Source: an uncultured Oscillospiraceae bacterium (GTDB lineage Bacteria > Bacillota > Clostridia > Oscillospirales > Acutalibacteraceae). Taken from it: a DNA stretch of 8,781 nucleotides. The translations under genes and the position numbers were made by a program. Below, one piece after another: positions 1-6,606 of this stretch. The DNA is taken from NCBI GenBank assembly GCA_910588415.1, contig CAJUPK010000083.1, positions 1-8,781 on the forward strand. The letters run 5' to 3'. The stretch's first letter is position 1. Each line of letters begins with the position of its first letter. Below the pieces are notes generated by a model. That model was not told the origin of the DNA and searched no databases. It was given only the letters and a program-made list of their open reading frames with translations.

Positions 1-1
1 G

Positions 2-313
2 GAGAATGACCAGGCGGCAAAGGCGACCCTGCGGCGCCTTTCAGGCCGCACCCACAAACTCTATACGGGCGTGTGCTTGGCAGTGAGAGGAGAGAAACAG
101 GTTTTTCATCAAGTAACAGAAGTGACTTTTTATCCTCTGACTGAAGAAGAGATCACCGAGTATGTGGAAATGGGAGAATCCATCGGCCGGGCCGGCGGCT
201 ATGGCATTGAGGGCGTGGGCGTAATGCTGGTCAAAGAAATTGCCGGGGACTACTCCAATATTGTGGGCCTGCCAGTTGCCGAGACCCTGCGCCGGCTTCA
301 CCATATGCTCTAA
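2..313 (+). CDS. maf: Maf-family nucleoside triphosphate pyrophosphatase, C-terminal part (partial at window start)
   Basis: The reading frame is open from the window edge to the TAA at 311-313, giving 103 residues, about half of a usual Maf protein (around 190). The N-terminal half, including the start, lies outside. Visible Maf-type features are the LSGRTHKLYTGVCL stretch (residues 14-27 here), the later GRAGGYGIEG segment, and the C-terminal GDYSNIVGLPV block, which matches the GDYxxVxGLP ending of Maf proteins. Family members are cytoplasmic enzymes that hydrolyse non-canonical or modified nucleotides (for example dTTP/UTP or methylated NTPs) to the monophosphate plus pyrophosphate. In Bacillus subtilis, Maf is also linked to septum formation. 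Which substrate class this one prefers cannot be judged without the N-terminal residues. It lies 50 bases upstream of yunB on the same strand. The family assignment is firm; the cellular role is known only from relatives. Confidence 0.9.
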   Translation, partial: ENDQAAKATLRRLSGRTHKLYTGVCLAVRGEKQVFHQVTEVTFYPLTEEEITEYVEMGESIGRAGGYGIEGVGVMLVKEIAGDYSNIVGLPVAETLRRLHHML

Positions 314-328
314 CCAATTCGCACAAAT

Positions 329-356
329 CCCCCTTTATGCGTACTATAGAAGGGGG
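329..356 (+). promoter_or_regulatory. Hairpin that could sequester the yunB ribosome binding site
   Basis: CCCCCTT at 329-335 is the exact reverse complement of AAGGGGG at 350-356, with a possible extra T-G pair at 336/349 and a 13-base loop. The right arm is most of the yunB Shine-Dalgarno sequence (AGGGGGTG, 351-358). Folded, this mRNA would hide the ribosome binding site. No U-run follows, so it is not an intrinsic terminator for maf. The base pairing is seen directly; a regulatory role is inference. Confidence 0.4.
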
Positions 357-363
357 TGATGCC

Positions 364-1017
364 ATGTTATACATAAAGAGAAAATTTCCCCGCAGGTATA
401 AAACGGGGAGAAAGCCCTGGTGGAAACTAGCCGCAGTGCTGTTGATTTTGGCTATTTTAGGGGTCCTGGGGGCTGAAATGGCTCTGTCTGCTGTTTCGCC
501 GGACTTGATCCAAGAGGCTGCCAGGGGATACGTATTGGATTCAGTTTCTCAGGCTGTGGAACAGGAGCTGGAGGCCCATACGGAGCCATTTGTCCATGTG
601 GAACGGGAAGCAAATGGCCAGGTAAATCTAGTCAGCGCTAATCCGGACCGATTGAACGCCTTAAAGGCCGGCGTGCTGGAACGGCTTTCCAAAAGCTTAC
701 GGGGCCAAGTCACAGTATACGTCCCAGCTGGCAGTCTTACAGGTGTAGGGCTGTTTAATGGCAGAGGTTTTCCCGTGCCAGTCAAGCTGCAGTTGGAGGG
801 TTCGGCTACAGTGGAATTTTCCACAGACTTTATCAGTGCCGGTGTAAACCAGACCTGTCATCGGCTGACCATGACCGTGTATGCCCAGGTGTATTCGCAG
901 TCCCGGCGGTTTGAAACATCCGCCCAGGCACAAACAAGCACGGTACTGGCAGAAAATCTAGTGGTGGGCGAGGTGCCAAAGCTGGTGACAGGCAGCGGTT
1001 CCTCTCAAAATTCTTAA
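364..1017 (+). CDS. yunB: Sporulation protein YunB
   Basis: This 217-residue protein resembles YunB, which in Bacillus subtilis belongs to the mother-cell sporulation programme; its biochemical role is not established. A short basic N-terminus (KRKFPRRYKTGRK) precedes one hydrophobic segment at about residues 19-40, so it is probably a single-pass membrane protein with the remainder outside the cytoplasm. The family pattern is visible: an N-terminal helix after the membrane segment, a VYVPAGSLTGVGLFNGRG-type block, SAGVNQTCH near residues 158-166, and a VVGEVPKLV ending. I chose the ATG at 364 because AGGGGGTG (351-358) sits 5 bases before it. An in-frame ATG at 337 has no ribosome binding site and lies in the loop of the hairpin described above. 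YunB points to an endospore former. LigA follows after 19 bases, which suggests co-transcription, at least in part. Confidence 0.85.
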   Translation: MLYIKRKFPRRYKTGRKPWWKLAAVLLILAILGVLGAEMALSAVSPDLIQEAARGYVLDSVSQAVEQELEAHTEPFVHVEREANGQVNLVSANPDRLNALKAGVLERLSKSLRGQVTVYVPAGSLTGVGLFNGRGFPVPVKLQLEGSATVEFSTDFISAGVNQTCHRLTMTVYAQVYSQSRRFETSAQAQTSTVLAENLVVGEVPKLVTGSGSSQNS

Positions 1018-1036
1018 GAAACCGAAAGAGGGAACT

Positions 1037-3088
1037 ATGGATAAAAACGCCGCGGAACTTGAAATAAAAAAAATCCGGGAACAGATTCGCTATCACGGCC
1101 AGAAGTATTACACGGAAGATGCGCCCGAGATCAGCGACTTCGAATATGACCAGCTCTACCGTCACTTAGAGGAGCTGGAAGGCCAGTTTCCCGAGTTGAT
1201 CACAGAGGATTCCCCTACCCAAAAGGTGGGGGGGCCTGTGTATAACACCTTTGCTCCAGTAGTCCATCAGGTTCCCTTGGAAAGCCTGCACGACTCTTTC
1301 TCCGAGGAGGAACTGCGGGATTTTCACCGCCGGGTGCAGGAGGCTGTGGGTCAGGTAGAATATGTGGCAGAGCCAAAATTTGACGGGCTTTCAGTGGCTT
1401 TAGAGTATGTGGATGGCATATTTGTCCGCGGCTCTACCCGAGGGGACGGCGTCACAGGAGAAGATGTGACAGAGAACATCCGAACCATCCGTACTGTACC
1501 CAAAAAGCTGACCCAGCCCCTGCCTTTTTTAGAGGTGCGCGGGGAAGTTTACCTGTCCGATTCAGGCTTTCAGCGGCTGTGCGAAAGGCAGGAACTTTTG
1601 GAGGAGAAGCCCTTTAAAAATCCCCGGAATGCGGCGGCCGGGTCCCTGCGGCAAAAGGACCCCACTGTTACAGCGGGGCGGGAATTGGACATTTTTGTGT
1701 TTAATGTGCAGCTGGCGCAGGGAGAAACTTTTACCTGCCACGACCAGTCACTCCAGCGGCTGAAGGAACTGGGATTCACCGTACCTCCCGTGTATTTCAA
1801 GTCTAAAGATATGGAGGAGATCATCCGCTTTATCCAGGAATTTGGGGAGAACAGGGGCCAGCTGGATTACCCCATTGACGGGGTGGTCGTAAAGGTCAAC
1901 GATTTTGCTCAGCGGGAGGAAATGGGAAGTACCGCAAAATTTCCCCGCTGGGCGGAAGCGTTTAAATATCCGCCAGAGGAGAAGGAGACCACTCTGCTGG
2001 ATATAGAAGTAAATGTAGGGCGCACAGGTGTGTTGACCCCTACGGGTGTGTTTGAACCTGTGGTTTTAGCCGGGACTACCGTCAGTCGGGCAACACTGCA
2101 CAATCAGGATTTTATCACTGAGAAGGATGTGCGGGTGGGTTCCCGGGTTATCCTGCGCAAGGCAGGGGAGATCATTCCAGAAGTTGTGGCTGTGGTGGAT
2201 AATCCGGCGGAGACAAAGCCTTTTGTCCTTCCGAAAATATGTCCCTCCTGTGGCGGACCTGTTTCCCGCCCAGAAGGGGAGGCGGCGGTCCGCTGTACCA
2301 ATCCGCAATGTCCTGCCCAGCTTTTGCGGCATCTCATCCACTTCTCCAGCCGGGACGCTATGGACATCGACGGAATGGGACCCGCGCTGCTGGAGCAGCT
2401 AACCCGAGAGGGGCTGGTCCAATCACCGGGTGATCTATACGAGCTGAAAGAGGAAGGTCTGGTCGGATTAGAGCGGATGGGAAATAAATCCGCTGCCAAC
2501 TTGGTTGCGGCTATTGAAAAGTCCAAAGGGAATGACCTGTACCGACTGGTGTTTGCACTGGGGATTCCCCATATTGGCGTTAAAGCGGCCCAGCAGCTAT
2601 GCGGAAGCTTTCCCAGTATGCAGGCGCTGCTAGAGGCCGCTCAGGAGGTTCCTGCCAGCGGGTCAGAGGATGAAGTGAAAAATGTGTCCAAATGCCGCAT
2701 TGCCCAAGTGGATGGAATCGGCGTGGATATGGCCATGGCCATCCGGGATTTTTTCCAGCAGAGTTCTGTACAGCTTCTGGTAGAACGGCTGGCCTCTCTG
2801 GGCGTCAATATGGAGGCGCTGCATCAGGAAGAAAAAGGGACCATCTTAGAAGGAAAGACCTTCGTGATTACGGGAACTCTTCCCAGCCTCAGCCGCAAAG
2901 AAGCTACCGCGCTGATTCAAAAACAGGGCGGAAAGGTCACCAGCTCGGTCTCGAAAAAGACGGCATTTCTGTTGGCAGGCGAAGACCCTGGCAGTAAGCT
3001 GGATAAGGCTCATGCACTTGGTGTGCAGGTCCTTTCAGAAGAGGAGCTGCTGAAAATGGTGGGAGAGACCGGGCCAATAAACTCATAA
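1037..3088 (+). CDS. ligA: NAD-dependent DNA ligase LigA
   Basis: LigA seals 3'-OH/5'-phosphate nicks in duplex DNA during replication and repair, using NAD+ as AMP donor. The 683 residues match the normal length and order. Domain Ia is N-terminal, with the HxxxYY and DxEYDxL motifs at residues 20-40. The adenylation domain has the adenylated lysine in EPKFDG (Lys114), the STRGDGVTGEDVT block and NPRNAAAGSLRQ. An OB-fold follows, then a zinc finger with CPSC and, after a spacer, CTNPQC. Next comes the helix-hairpin-helix region (DIDGMG, HIGVKAA, VDGIG), and a BRCT domain from about residue 604 (LEGKTFVITGTL onward). All key catalytic and zinc residues I can check are present. The ATG at 1037 has a GAGGGA Shine-Dalgarno just upstream. 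The helix-hairpin-helix region is slightly longer than usual (near residues 537-553), probably harmless. Identity is certain. Confidence 0.98.
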   Translation: MDKNAAELEIKKIREQIRYHGQKYYTEDAPEISDFEYDQLYRHLEELEGQFPELITEDSPTQKVGGPVYNTFAPVVHQVPLESLHDSFSEEELRDFHRRVQEAVGQVEYVAEPKFDGLSVALEYVDGIFVRGSTRGDGVTGEDVTENIRTIRTVPKKLTQPLPFLEVRGEVYLSDSGFQRLCERQELLEEKPFKNPRNAAAGSLRQKDPTVTAGRELDIFVFNVQLAQGETFTCHDQSLQRLKELGFTVPPVYFKSKDMEEIIRFIQEFGENRGQLDYPIDGVVVKVNDFAQREEMGSTAKFPRWAEAFKYPPEEKETTLLDIEVNVGRTGVLTPTGVFEPVVLAGTTVSRATLHNQDFITEKDVRVGSRVILRKAGEIIPEVVAVVDNPAETKPFVLPKICPSCGGPVSRPEGEAAVRCTNPQCPAQLLRHLIHFSSRDAMDIDGMGPALLEQLTREGLVQSPGDLYELKEEGLVGLERMGNKSAANLVAAIEKSKGNDLYRLVFALGIPHIGVKAAQQLCGSFPSMQALLEAAQEVPASGSEDEVKNVSKCRIAQVDGIGVDMAMAIRDFFQQSSVQLLVERLASLGVNMEALHQEEKGTILEGKTFVITGTLPSLSRKEATALIQKQGGKVTSSVSKKTAFLLAGEDPGSKLDKAHALGVQVLSEEELLKMVGETGPINS

Positions 3089-3170
3089 GAAACATGCTGG
3101 ATAGGAAACGTAAGTTTTATTATGGACTGCAAAGAAATCAAGAACGCATCAGAAACAGGGGGTACAAAAT

Positions 3171-4406
3171 ATGACGGTTAACAGCAAAGAGCTGTATGGA
3201 AACAACTGGCAGCAGCAGATGGATCGCTACGAGCAGATTAGGAAGGGTTTCATTGAAACATTTGGAGACGACCAGAACACCGCGTTTTTTAGCGCGCCAG
3301 GCAGAACGGAAATCGGCGGCAACCATACGGACCATAACCATGGCCGGGTTTTGGCAGCTGCCATTGATCTGGATATTGTCGGCATGGCCCGGAAGACTGA
3401 TAACGGCATGGCCCGTCTTCGCTCAGTAGAGTATCCCCGGCAGGACACGGTGGATACTTCTGACCTATCGCCCCGCCGGGAGAGTAGCGGATCGCAGGCG
3501 ATCATTCGCGGTATTTGTGCCCGCTGTAAGGAACTGGGCTACCAAATTGGCGGTTTTGAGTGTTATACTCAGACAAGGGTACTGAAAGGTTCGGGGCTTT
3601 CCAGCTCAGCCGCTTTTGAAATTTTGGTGGTAACAGTAATCAGTCACCTCTATAATGGCGGAAATATAGACCCGGTTGAGGCGGCAAAAATTGCGCAGTA
3701 CGCGGAAAATGTATATTTCGGAAAACCTTCCGGCCTGCTGGACCAGATGGCCGCCTCTGTAGGCAGTGTTACGGCCATGGATTTTGCAGATCCGGCAAAA
3801 CCTGTTATTGAGAAGGTGAACTTTGATTTAAATGCCTATAAACATGCCCTGTGTGTGGTTGATACAGGCGGCAATCACGCGGATCTGACCCCGGATTACG
3901 CCGCGATTCCCCAGGAGATGAAGGCAGTGGCAAAGCACTTTGGTAAGGAGTTTTTGCGCGAGGTGGATGAAAAGACATTCTATGACAGTCTAGTTGAACT
4001 GCGCAAATCAACCAATGACCGGGCTGTGCTGCGGGCCATGCATTTCTTTGACGATGACCGGCTGGCCCACGAGGAGGCAGAAGCACTGAAGGCGGGCGAT
4101 TTTCCGCGGTTCTTAGGGATGGTGCGGGCCTCTGGAAAGTCGTCTCATGAAAGACTGCAAAATGTGTTCTCCTCTGTTCATCCTGAAGAGCAGGGAATTA
4201 CCCTGGCACTGACTATTTCTGAGAGTTTGCTGCAGGGCAGGGGAGCATGCAGAGTACATGGCGGAGGCTTTGCAGGCACTATACAGGCCTATGTGCCCTT
4301 TGATTTGCTGGACGATTACCGCGCAGGTATGGAAAAGGTATTTGGCCAGGGCAGCTGCTACGTGTTGACCGTGCGGGGATGCGGCGGCGTAAAGGTGGAA
4401 CTATAA
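3171..4406 (+). CDS. Galactokinase-family GHMP kinase with variant sugar-binding motif
   Basis: This 411-residue protein has galactokinase architecture: the N-terminal signature APGRTEIGGNHTDHNHG (residues 42-58), the GHMP ATP-binding loop GSGLSSSAAFE (140-150), the catalytic-base segment SGLLDQMA with Asp191, and C-terminal motif 3, RVHGGGFAG (361-369). Classical galactokinases have GRxNLIGEHTDYN; here the sugar-contacting Glu is Asn51, while the following His52 and Asp54 are kept. The Tyr-containing loop is DYAAIPQEM (Tyr243) rather than the usual YxxRRxxC. It is expected to be a cytoplasmic ATP-dependent sugar 1-kinase of the Leloir type. From memory, this GGNHTDH form recurs in clostridial proteins annotated as galactokinase, but the true substrate is uncertain, so I give no gene symbol. 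AGGGGG (3157-3162) lies 8 bases before the ATG. Its TAA shares a base with the next gene's ATG. No galT, galE or galM is in view. Confidence 0.85.
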   Translation: MTVNSKELYGNNWQQQMDRYEQIRKGFIETFGDDQNTAFFSAPGRTEIGGNHTDHNHGRVLAAAIDLDIVGMARKTDNGMARLRSVEYPRQDTVDTSDLSPRRESSGSQAIIRGICARCKELGYQIGGFECYTQTRVLKGSGLSSSAAFEILVVTVISHLYNGGNIDPVEAAKIAQYAENVYFGKPSGLLDQMAASVGSVTAMDFADPAKPVIEKVNFDLNAYKHALCVVDTGGNHADLTPDYAAIPQEMKAVAKHFGKEFLREVDEKTFYDSLVELRKSTNDRAVLRAMHFFDDDRLAHEEAEALKAGDFPRFLGMVRASGKSSHERLQNVFSSVHPEEQGITLALTISESLLQGRGACRVHGGGFAGTIQAYVPFDLLDDYRAGMEKVFGQGSCYVLTVRGCGGVKVEL

Positions 4407-5005
4407 TGCCACATATCAAATGGGCAGGCGTCGTTCGGGGCGAATTAGCGTCCTATCAGCAGGGGCAGCTCCCTGCCAACGCAGTCAAGCTTGCCATGCC
4501 AGCCACTACCAGTGAGTTGATGAGGAAAGCGGCTATTTTTCTGCTAATTCCCTTTGTGGTGATTTTTGCGGCGATGTTTGGGAAGACTTTTTTAAGCAGG
4601 CAGGTATCTGTGGACCTATGGGGAGTTCTAGCCGGAGTGCTGGCAGGCTTTCCCGGGTTGCTGCTTCATGAACTTCTGCATGCCATACCGTATCCCAGAC
4701 AGGCAGTCGTATACATTGGCTTTTACCCCAAGTCTCTGGCAGCCATGGCCCTGGTATCATATCCTCTTTCGCGGAGAAAATTTATTCGGATGTCTTTGCT
4801 GCCCATGCTGCTGGGGGCAATACCTATGCTGCTATTTCTGTTGCTGCCTGCTGGCTTGCTAAAGCTGAACGGCTTTTTGTTCGGTTTTGCGGCCATGGGG
4901 CTGACCAGTCCCTATCCAGACTATTATACCGTATTCCAGGTGCTTAGACAGACGCCATCCAGATGCCGTTTGCAGTTTGCAGGGGATGATCTGTACTATT
5001 TATGA
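4406..5005 (+). CDS. DUF3267 membrane protein, putative zinc metalloprotease-like
   Basis: This 199-residue membrane protein matches the DUF3267 type. The HELLH motif at residues 88-92 has the HExxH zinc-ligand and catalytic form of gluzincin/site-2-protease-like enzymes and lies at the end of a hydrophobic segment (about 71-88). Other hydrophobic segments are at about 42-58 and 130-152. The tail contains SPYPDYYTVFQVL (168-180); Asp172 in this PDYY block is a plausible third metal ligand, by analogy with the family. Function is unknown, and proteolysis has not been shown for this family as far as I know. I chose the ATG at 4406, which overlaps the kinase stop as TAATG and is preceded by AAGGTGG (4392-4398). 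An upstream in-frame ATG at 4379 has no comparable site and would lengthen the overlap. Translational coupling to the kinase is likely, but a shared pathway is not evident. Confidence 0.75.
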   Translation: MPHIKWAGVVRGELASYQQGQLPANAVKLAMPATTSELMRKAAIFLLIPFVVIFAAMFGKTFLSRQVSVDLWGVLAGVLAGFPGLLLHELLHAIPYPRQAVVYIGFYPKSLAAMALVSYPLSRRKFIRMSLLPMLLGAIPMLLFLLLPAGLLKLNGFLFGFAAMGLTSPYPDYYTVFQVLRQTPSRCRLQFAGDDLYYL

Positions 5006-5021
5006 TTTAGTTTAGAAAAAT

Positions 5022-5036
5022 GGAGTGAGAGAATTG
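5022..5036 (+). promoter_or_regulatory. Ribosome binding site deciding a TTG start for the Nudix gene
   Basis: GGAG at 5022-5025 lies 8 bases before TTG at 5034-5036, an ideal spacing. The competing in-frame GTG at 5025 overlaps this Shine-Dalgarno and has none of its own upstream. The TTG start gives an N-terminus MTEYIQFLRNYVG, the form I associate with this Nudix subgroup. Confidence 0.65.
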
Positions 5037-5528
5037 ACCGAATATATCCAGTTTTTGCGCAATTATGTGGGCCATCAGCCTGTACAGATGTGCGGCTCCA
5101 GTGTGATATTGGAAAACCAGCGGGGCGAGGTGCTGATGCAGCTCCGGACTGACAACCATTGCTGGGGAACGCCTGGTGGTGCTGTAGAGCTGGGGGAGTC
5201 AACAGAGGAAGCAGCTAAACGGGAGCTGCAAGAAGAGACCGGCCTGGTGGCAGAGGAGCTGGAGCTTTTTGGCGTATTTTCTGGGGAAGGCCAGCACTAC
5301 ACCTATCCCAATGGAGATGAAGTGCATATTGTGGAAATTGCCTATCTGTGCAGGAAATACCACGGCAGTTTGAATCCGCAGGAGAGCGAGGTTGCAGATT
5401 TGCAGTTCTTTTCACCGGATAAGCTGCCAAATCCAATCAGCCCCCAGCAGGCAGAGACGATAGCCCGATATCTGGAGATGCGTAAAAAGCGGGAGGACGG
5501 AGTTGTTTGCAGGGAAACTCAGACATAA
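5034..5528 (+). CDS. Nudix hydrolase
   Basis: A 164-residue soluble protein with a complete Nudix box, GGAVELGESTEEAAKRELQEETGL, around residues 48-71. It has the expected Gly, the Glu after GGAVELG, and the REL-x-EE-x-G metal-binding core (Arg63, Glu64, Glu67, Glu68). Members hydrolyse a nucleoside diphosphate linked to another group, using Mg2+. The strand before the box, VLMQLRTDNHCWGTPGG, is typical of MutT/ADP-ribose-type enzymes. The substrate cannot be told from sequence; candidates include damaged nucleotides, nucleotide sugars and ADP-ribose. It starts 28 bases after the DUF3267 gene and probably shares its transcript. A nucleotide-sugar substrate would fit the nearby sugar kinase, but that is speculation. 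I see no clear terminator after it, and the next gene has its own promoter within 20 bases of this stop. Confidence 0.9.
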   Translation: MTEYIQFLRNYVGHQPVQMCGSSVILENQRGEVLMQLRTDNHCWGTPGGAVELGESTEEAAKRELQEETGLVAEELELFGVFSGEGQHYTYPNGDEVHIVEIAYLCRKYHGSLNPQESEVADLQFFSPDKLPNPISPQQAETIARYLEMRKKREDGVVCRETQT

Positions 5529-5543
5529 GCCGTTTAAAATCTG

Positions 5544-5572
5544 TTGACTTTTTCATAAAGAAATGGTATATT
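5544..5572 (+). promoter_or_regulatory. Sigma-A type promoter with extended -10 for the sulfite reductase-like gene
   Basis: TTGACT (5544-5549, five of six consensus bases) is followed after exactly 17 bases by TATATT (5567-5572, five of six). TGG immediately before the -10 element provides the extended TGn motif. Transcription would start near 5579, about 30 bases before the ATG at 5611. The ATG at 5563 lies inside this promoter, which argues against it as a translation start. Confidence 0.75.
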
Positions 5573-5610
5573 TGCGGAAGAAGTTTCACATTTTTAAGGG
5601 AGCTGAGAAA

Positions 5611-6510
5611 ATGCTGTATGAGACAAAGAAGCCAACGGTCCCTGTTGAAGAAATTACCCGAGTAAAGGGGCTTGGATTTTTGTGGGATAAGAATACCCCC
5701 GATTGCTTCAATGGCCGAATCATTACCCGTAACGGTAAGCTTACTGCCCAAGAACTGGCAGCAGTAGCTGAAGCCGCCAAAAAGTTTGGCAGCGGAGAAG
5801 TTGCCTTTACTGTGCGCCTGACCGCGGAAGTTCAGCATGTTCCTTTTGAAAACATCGAACCAATGCGGGCCTTCTTAAAAGAGCATGGACTGGAGACAGG
5901 AGGCACGGGAGCAAAGGTACGTCCTGTGGTATCCTGTAAAGGAACTACCTGCCAATACGGACTGATCGACACAATGGGTCTGACAGAGGAAATCCACGAG
6001 AAGTTCTACGAGGGTTGGCATGATGTAAAACTGCCCCACAAGTTTAAGATTGCAGTGGGAGGGTGCCCTAATAACTGTGTCAAGCCAGACTTAAACGACC
6101 TGGGAGTTGTGGGTCAGCGGATACCGATTATTGACTTAGAAAAGTGCCGGGGCTGCAAGGTTTGCCAGATTGAAAAAAACTGTCCCATGCATGTGGCGAA
6201 ATTGGACAATGGTAAAATTGCGGTGGATGATACCCAGTGCAATCACTGTGGGCGGTGTCTCAGCCGCTGTCCCTTTAAGGCCTTTGAGGAATATACGCCG
6301 GGATATAAAGTATATATTGGCGGACGTTGGGGCAAAAAGGTGGCAAGGGGACGCTTCTTGGACAAGATATTTACGGATAAAGAGCAGGTTTTGGCTGTTA
6401 TTGAGAAGGCGATCACTCTGTTCCGAGACCAAGGACAGCAGGGGGAGCGGTTCTCTGATACGATTGAACGGATAGGCTTTGAAGAAGTTCAGAGACACTT
6501 GTTAAGCTAA
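5611..6510 (+). CDS. Sulfite/nitrite reductase-like protein fused to a 2[4Fe-4S] ferredoxin domain
   Basis: This 299-residue protein combines a sulfite/nitrite reductase-type half (about residues 18-175) with a bacterial ferredoxin domain (about 175-225) and a C-terminal extension. The siroheme/[4Fe-4S] cysteines appear as Cys109 and Cys114 (CKGTTC) and Cys152 and Cys156 (CPNNC). The KFK at 144-146 corresponds to the sulfite-binding lysine pair of the family. The ferredoxin part has Cys179, 182, 185, 191 and Cys210, 213, 216, 220. The layout resembles subunit C of anaerobic sulfite reductase (AsrC), but no asrA or asrB is adjacent, so the electron donor and the true substrate (sulfite, nitrite or other) are unknown. 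The first cysteine pair is spaced C-x4-C rather than the usual C-x5-C. The ATG at 5611 has AAGGGAG (5596-5602) 8 bases upstream. Promoter and terminator make it look monocistronic. It is probably a cytoplasmic, oxygen-sensitive protein. Confidence 0.85.
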   Translation: MLYETKKPTVPVEEITRVKGLGFLWDKNTPDCFNGRIITRNGKLTAQELAAVAEAAKKFGSGEVAFTVRLTAEVQHVPFENIEPMRAFLKEHGLETGGTGAKVRPVVSCKGTTCQYGLIDTMGLTEEIHEKFYEGWHDVKLPHKFKIAVGGCPNNCVKPDLNDLGVVGQRIPIIDLEKCRGCKVCQIEKNCPMHVAKLDNGKIAVDDTQCNHCGRCLSRCPFKAFEEYTPGYKVYIGGRWGKKVARGRFLDKIFTDKEQVLAVIEKAITLFRDQGQQGERFSDTIERIGFEEVQRHLLS

Positions 6511-6516
6511 AGGAAG

Positions 6517-6570
6517 TGGCTTGCGGTTAGAAGGAAGCGTTTTATTCTAACCGCAAGCCATCTATTTTTT
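6517..6570 (+). terminator. Strong intrinsic terminator after the sulfite reductase-like gene
   Basis: A perfect 16-bp inverted repeat (TGGCTTGCGGTTAGAA at 6517-6532 and its complement at 6545-6560) encloses a 12-base loop. It is followed by TCTATTTTTT (6561-6570). It begins 7 bases after the stop codon and separates this gene from the feo operon. Confidence 0.93.
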
Positions 6571-6600
6571 ATTTGCAGAAATATTTGAGAATTTGCAAAT
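6571..6600. repeat. ATTTGCA repeat and palindrome upstream of the feo promoter
   Basis: ATTTGCA occurs at 6571-6577 and again, exactly 20 bases later, at 6591-6597, where it is part of a perfect 10-bp palindrome, ATTTGCAAAT (6591-6600). The palindrome ends 6 bases before the -35 element. The placement suits a regulator binding one face of the helix, but short AT-rich repeats also arise by chance. No known factor is assigned. Confidence 0.3.
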
Positions 6601-6606
6601 GCCCTC

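Noticed and set aside
340..347. CGTACTAT as a SigE-like -10 (CATACAAT) for yunB
   Set aside because: Six of eight bases match, but no fitting -35 is present and the transcript would start within the ribosome binding site.
337..363. Upstream ATG giving a 9-residue longer YunB
   Set aside because: It has no ribosome binding site and lies in the loop of the hairpin; the ATG at 364 has AGGGGGTG at good spacing.
2104..2526. Long minus-strand open frame inside ligA
   Set aside because: It is antisense to a clearly conserved coding region, its translation is low-complexity Ser/Arg/Pro-rich, and it resembles no protein I know.
3095..3123. TATTAT (3118-3123) as a promoter -10 for the kinase gene
   Set aside because: No recognisable -35 at 16-18 bases and no TGn extension.
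4379..4405. Earlier ATG for the DUF3267 protein
   Set aside because: It lies within the kinase end without a good ribosome binding site; the TAATG start at 4406 is better supported.
5563..5610. Longer N-terminus for the sulfite reductase-like protein from ATG 5563
   Set aside because: This ATG falls inside the extended -10 promoter, and the ATG at 5611 has a proper Shine-Dalgarno.
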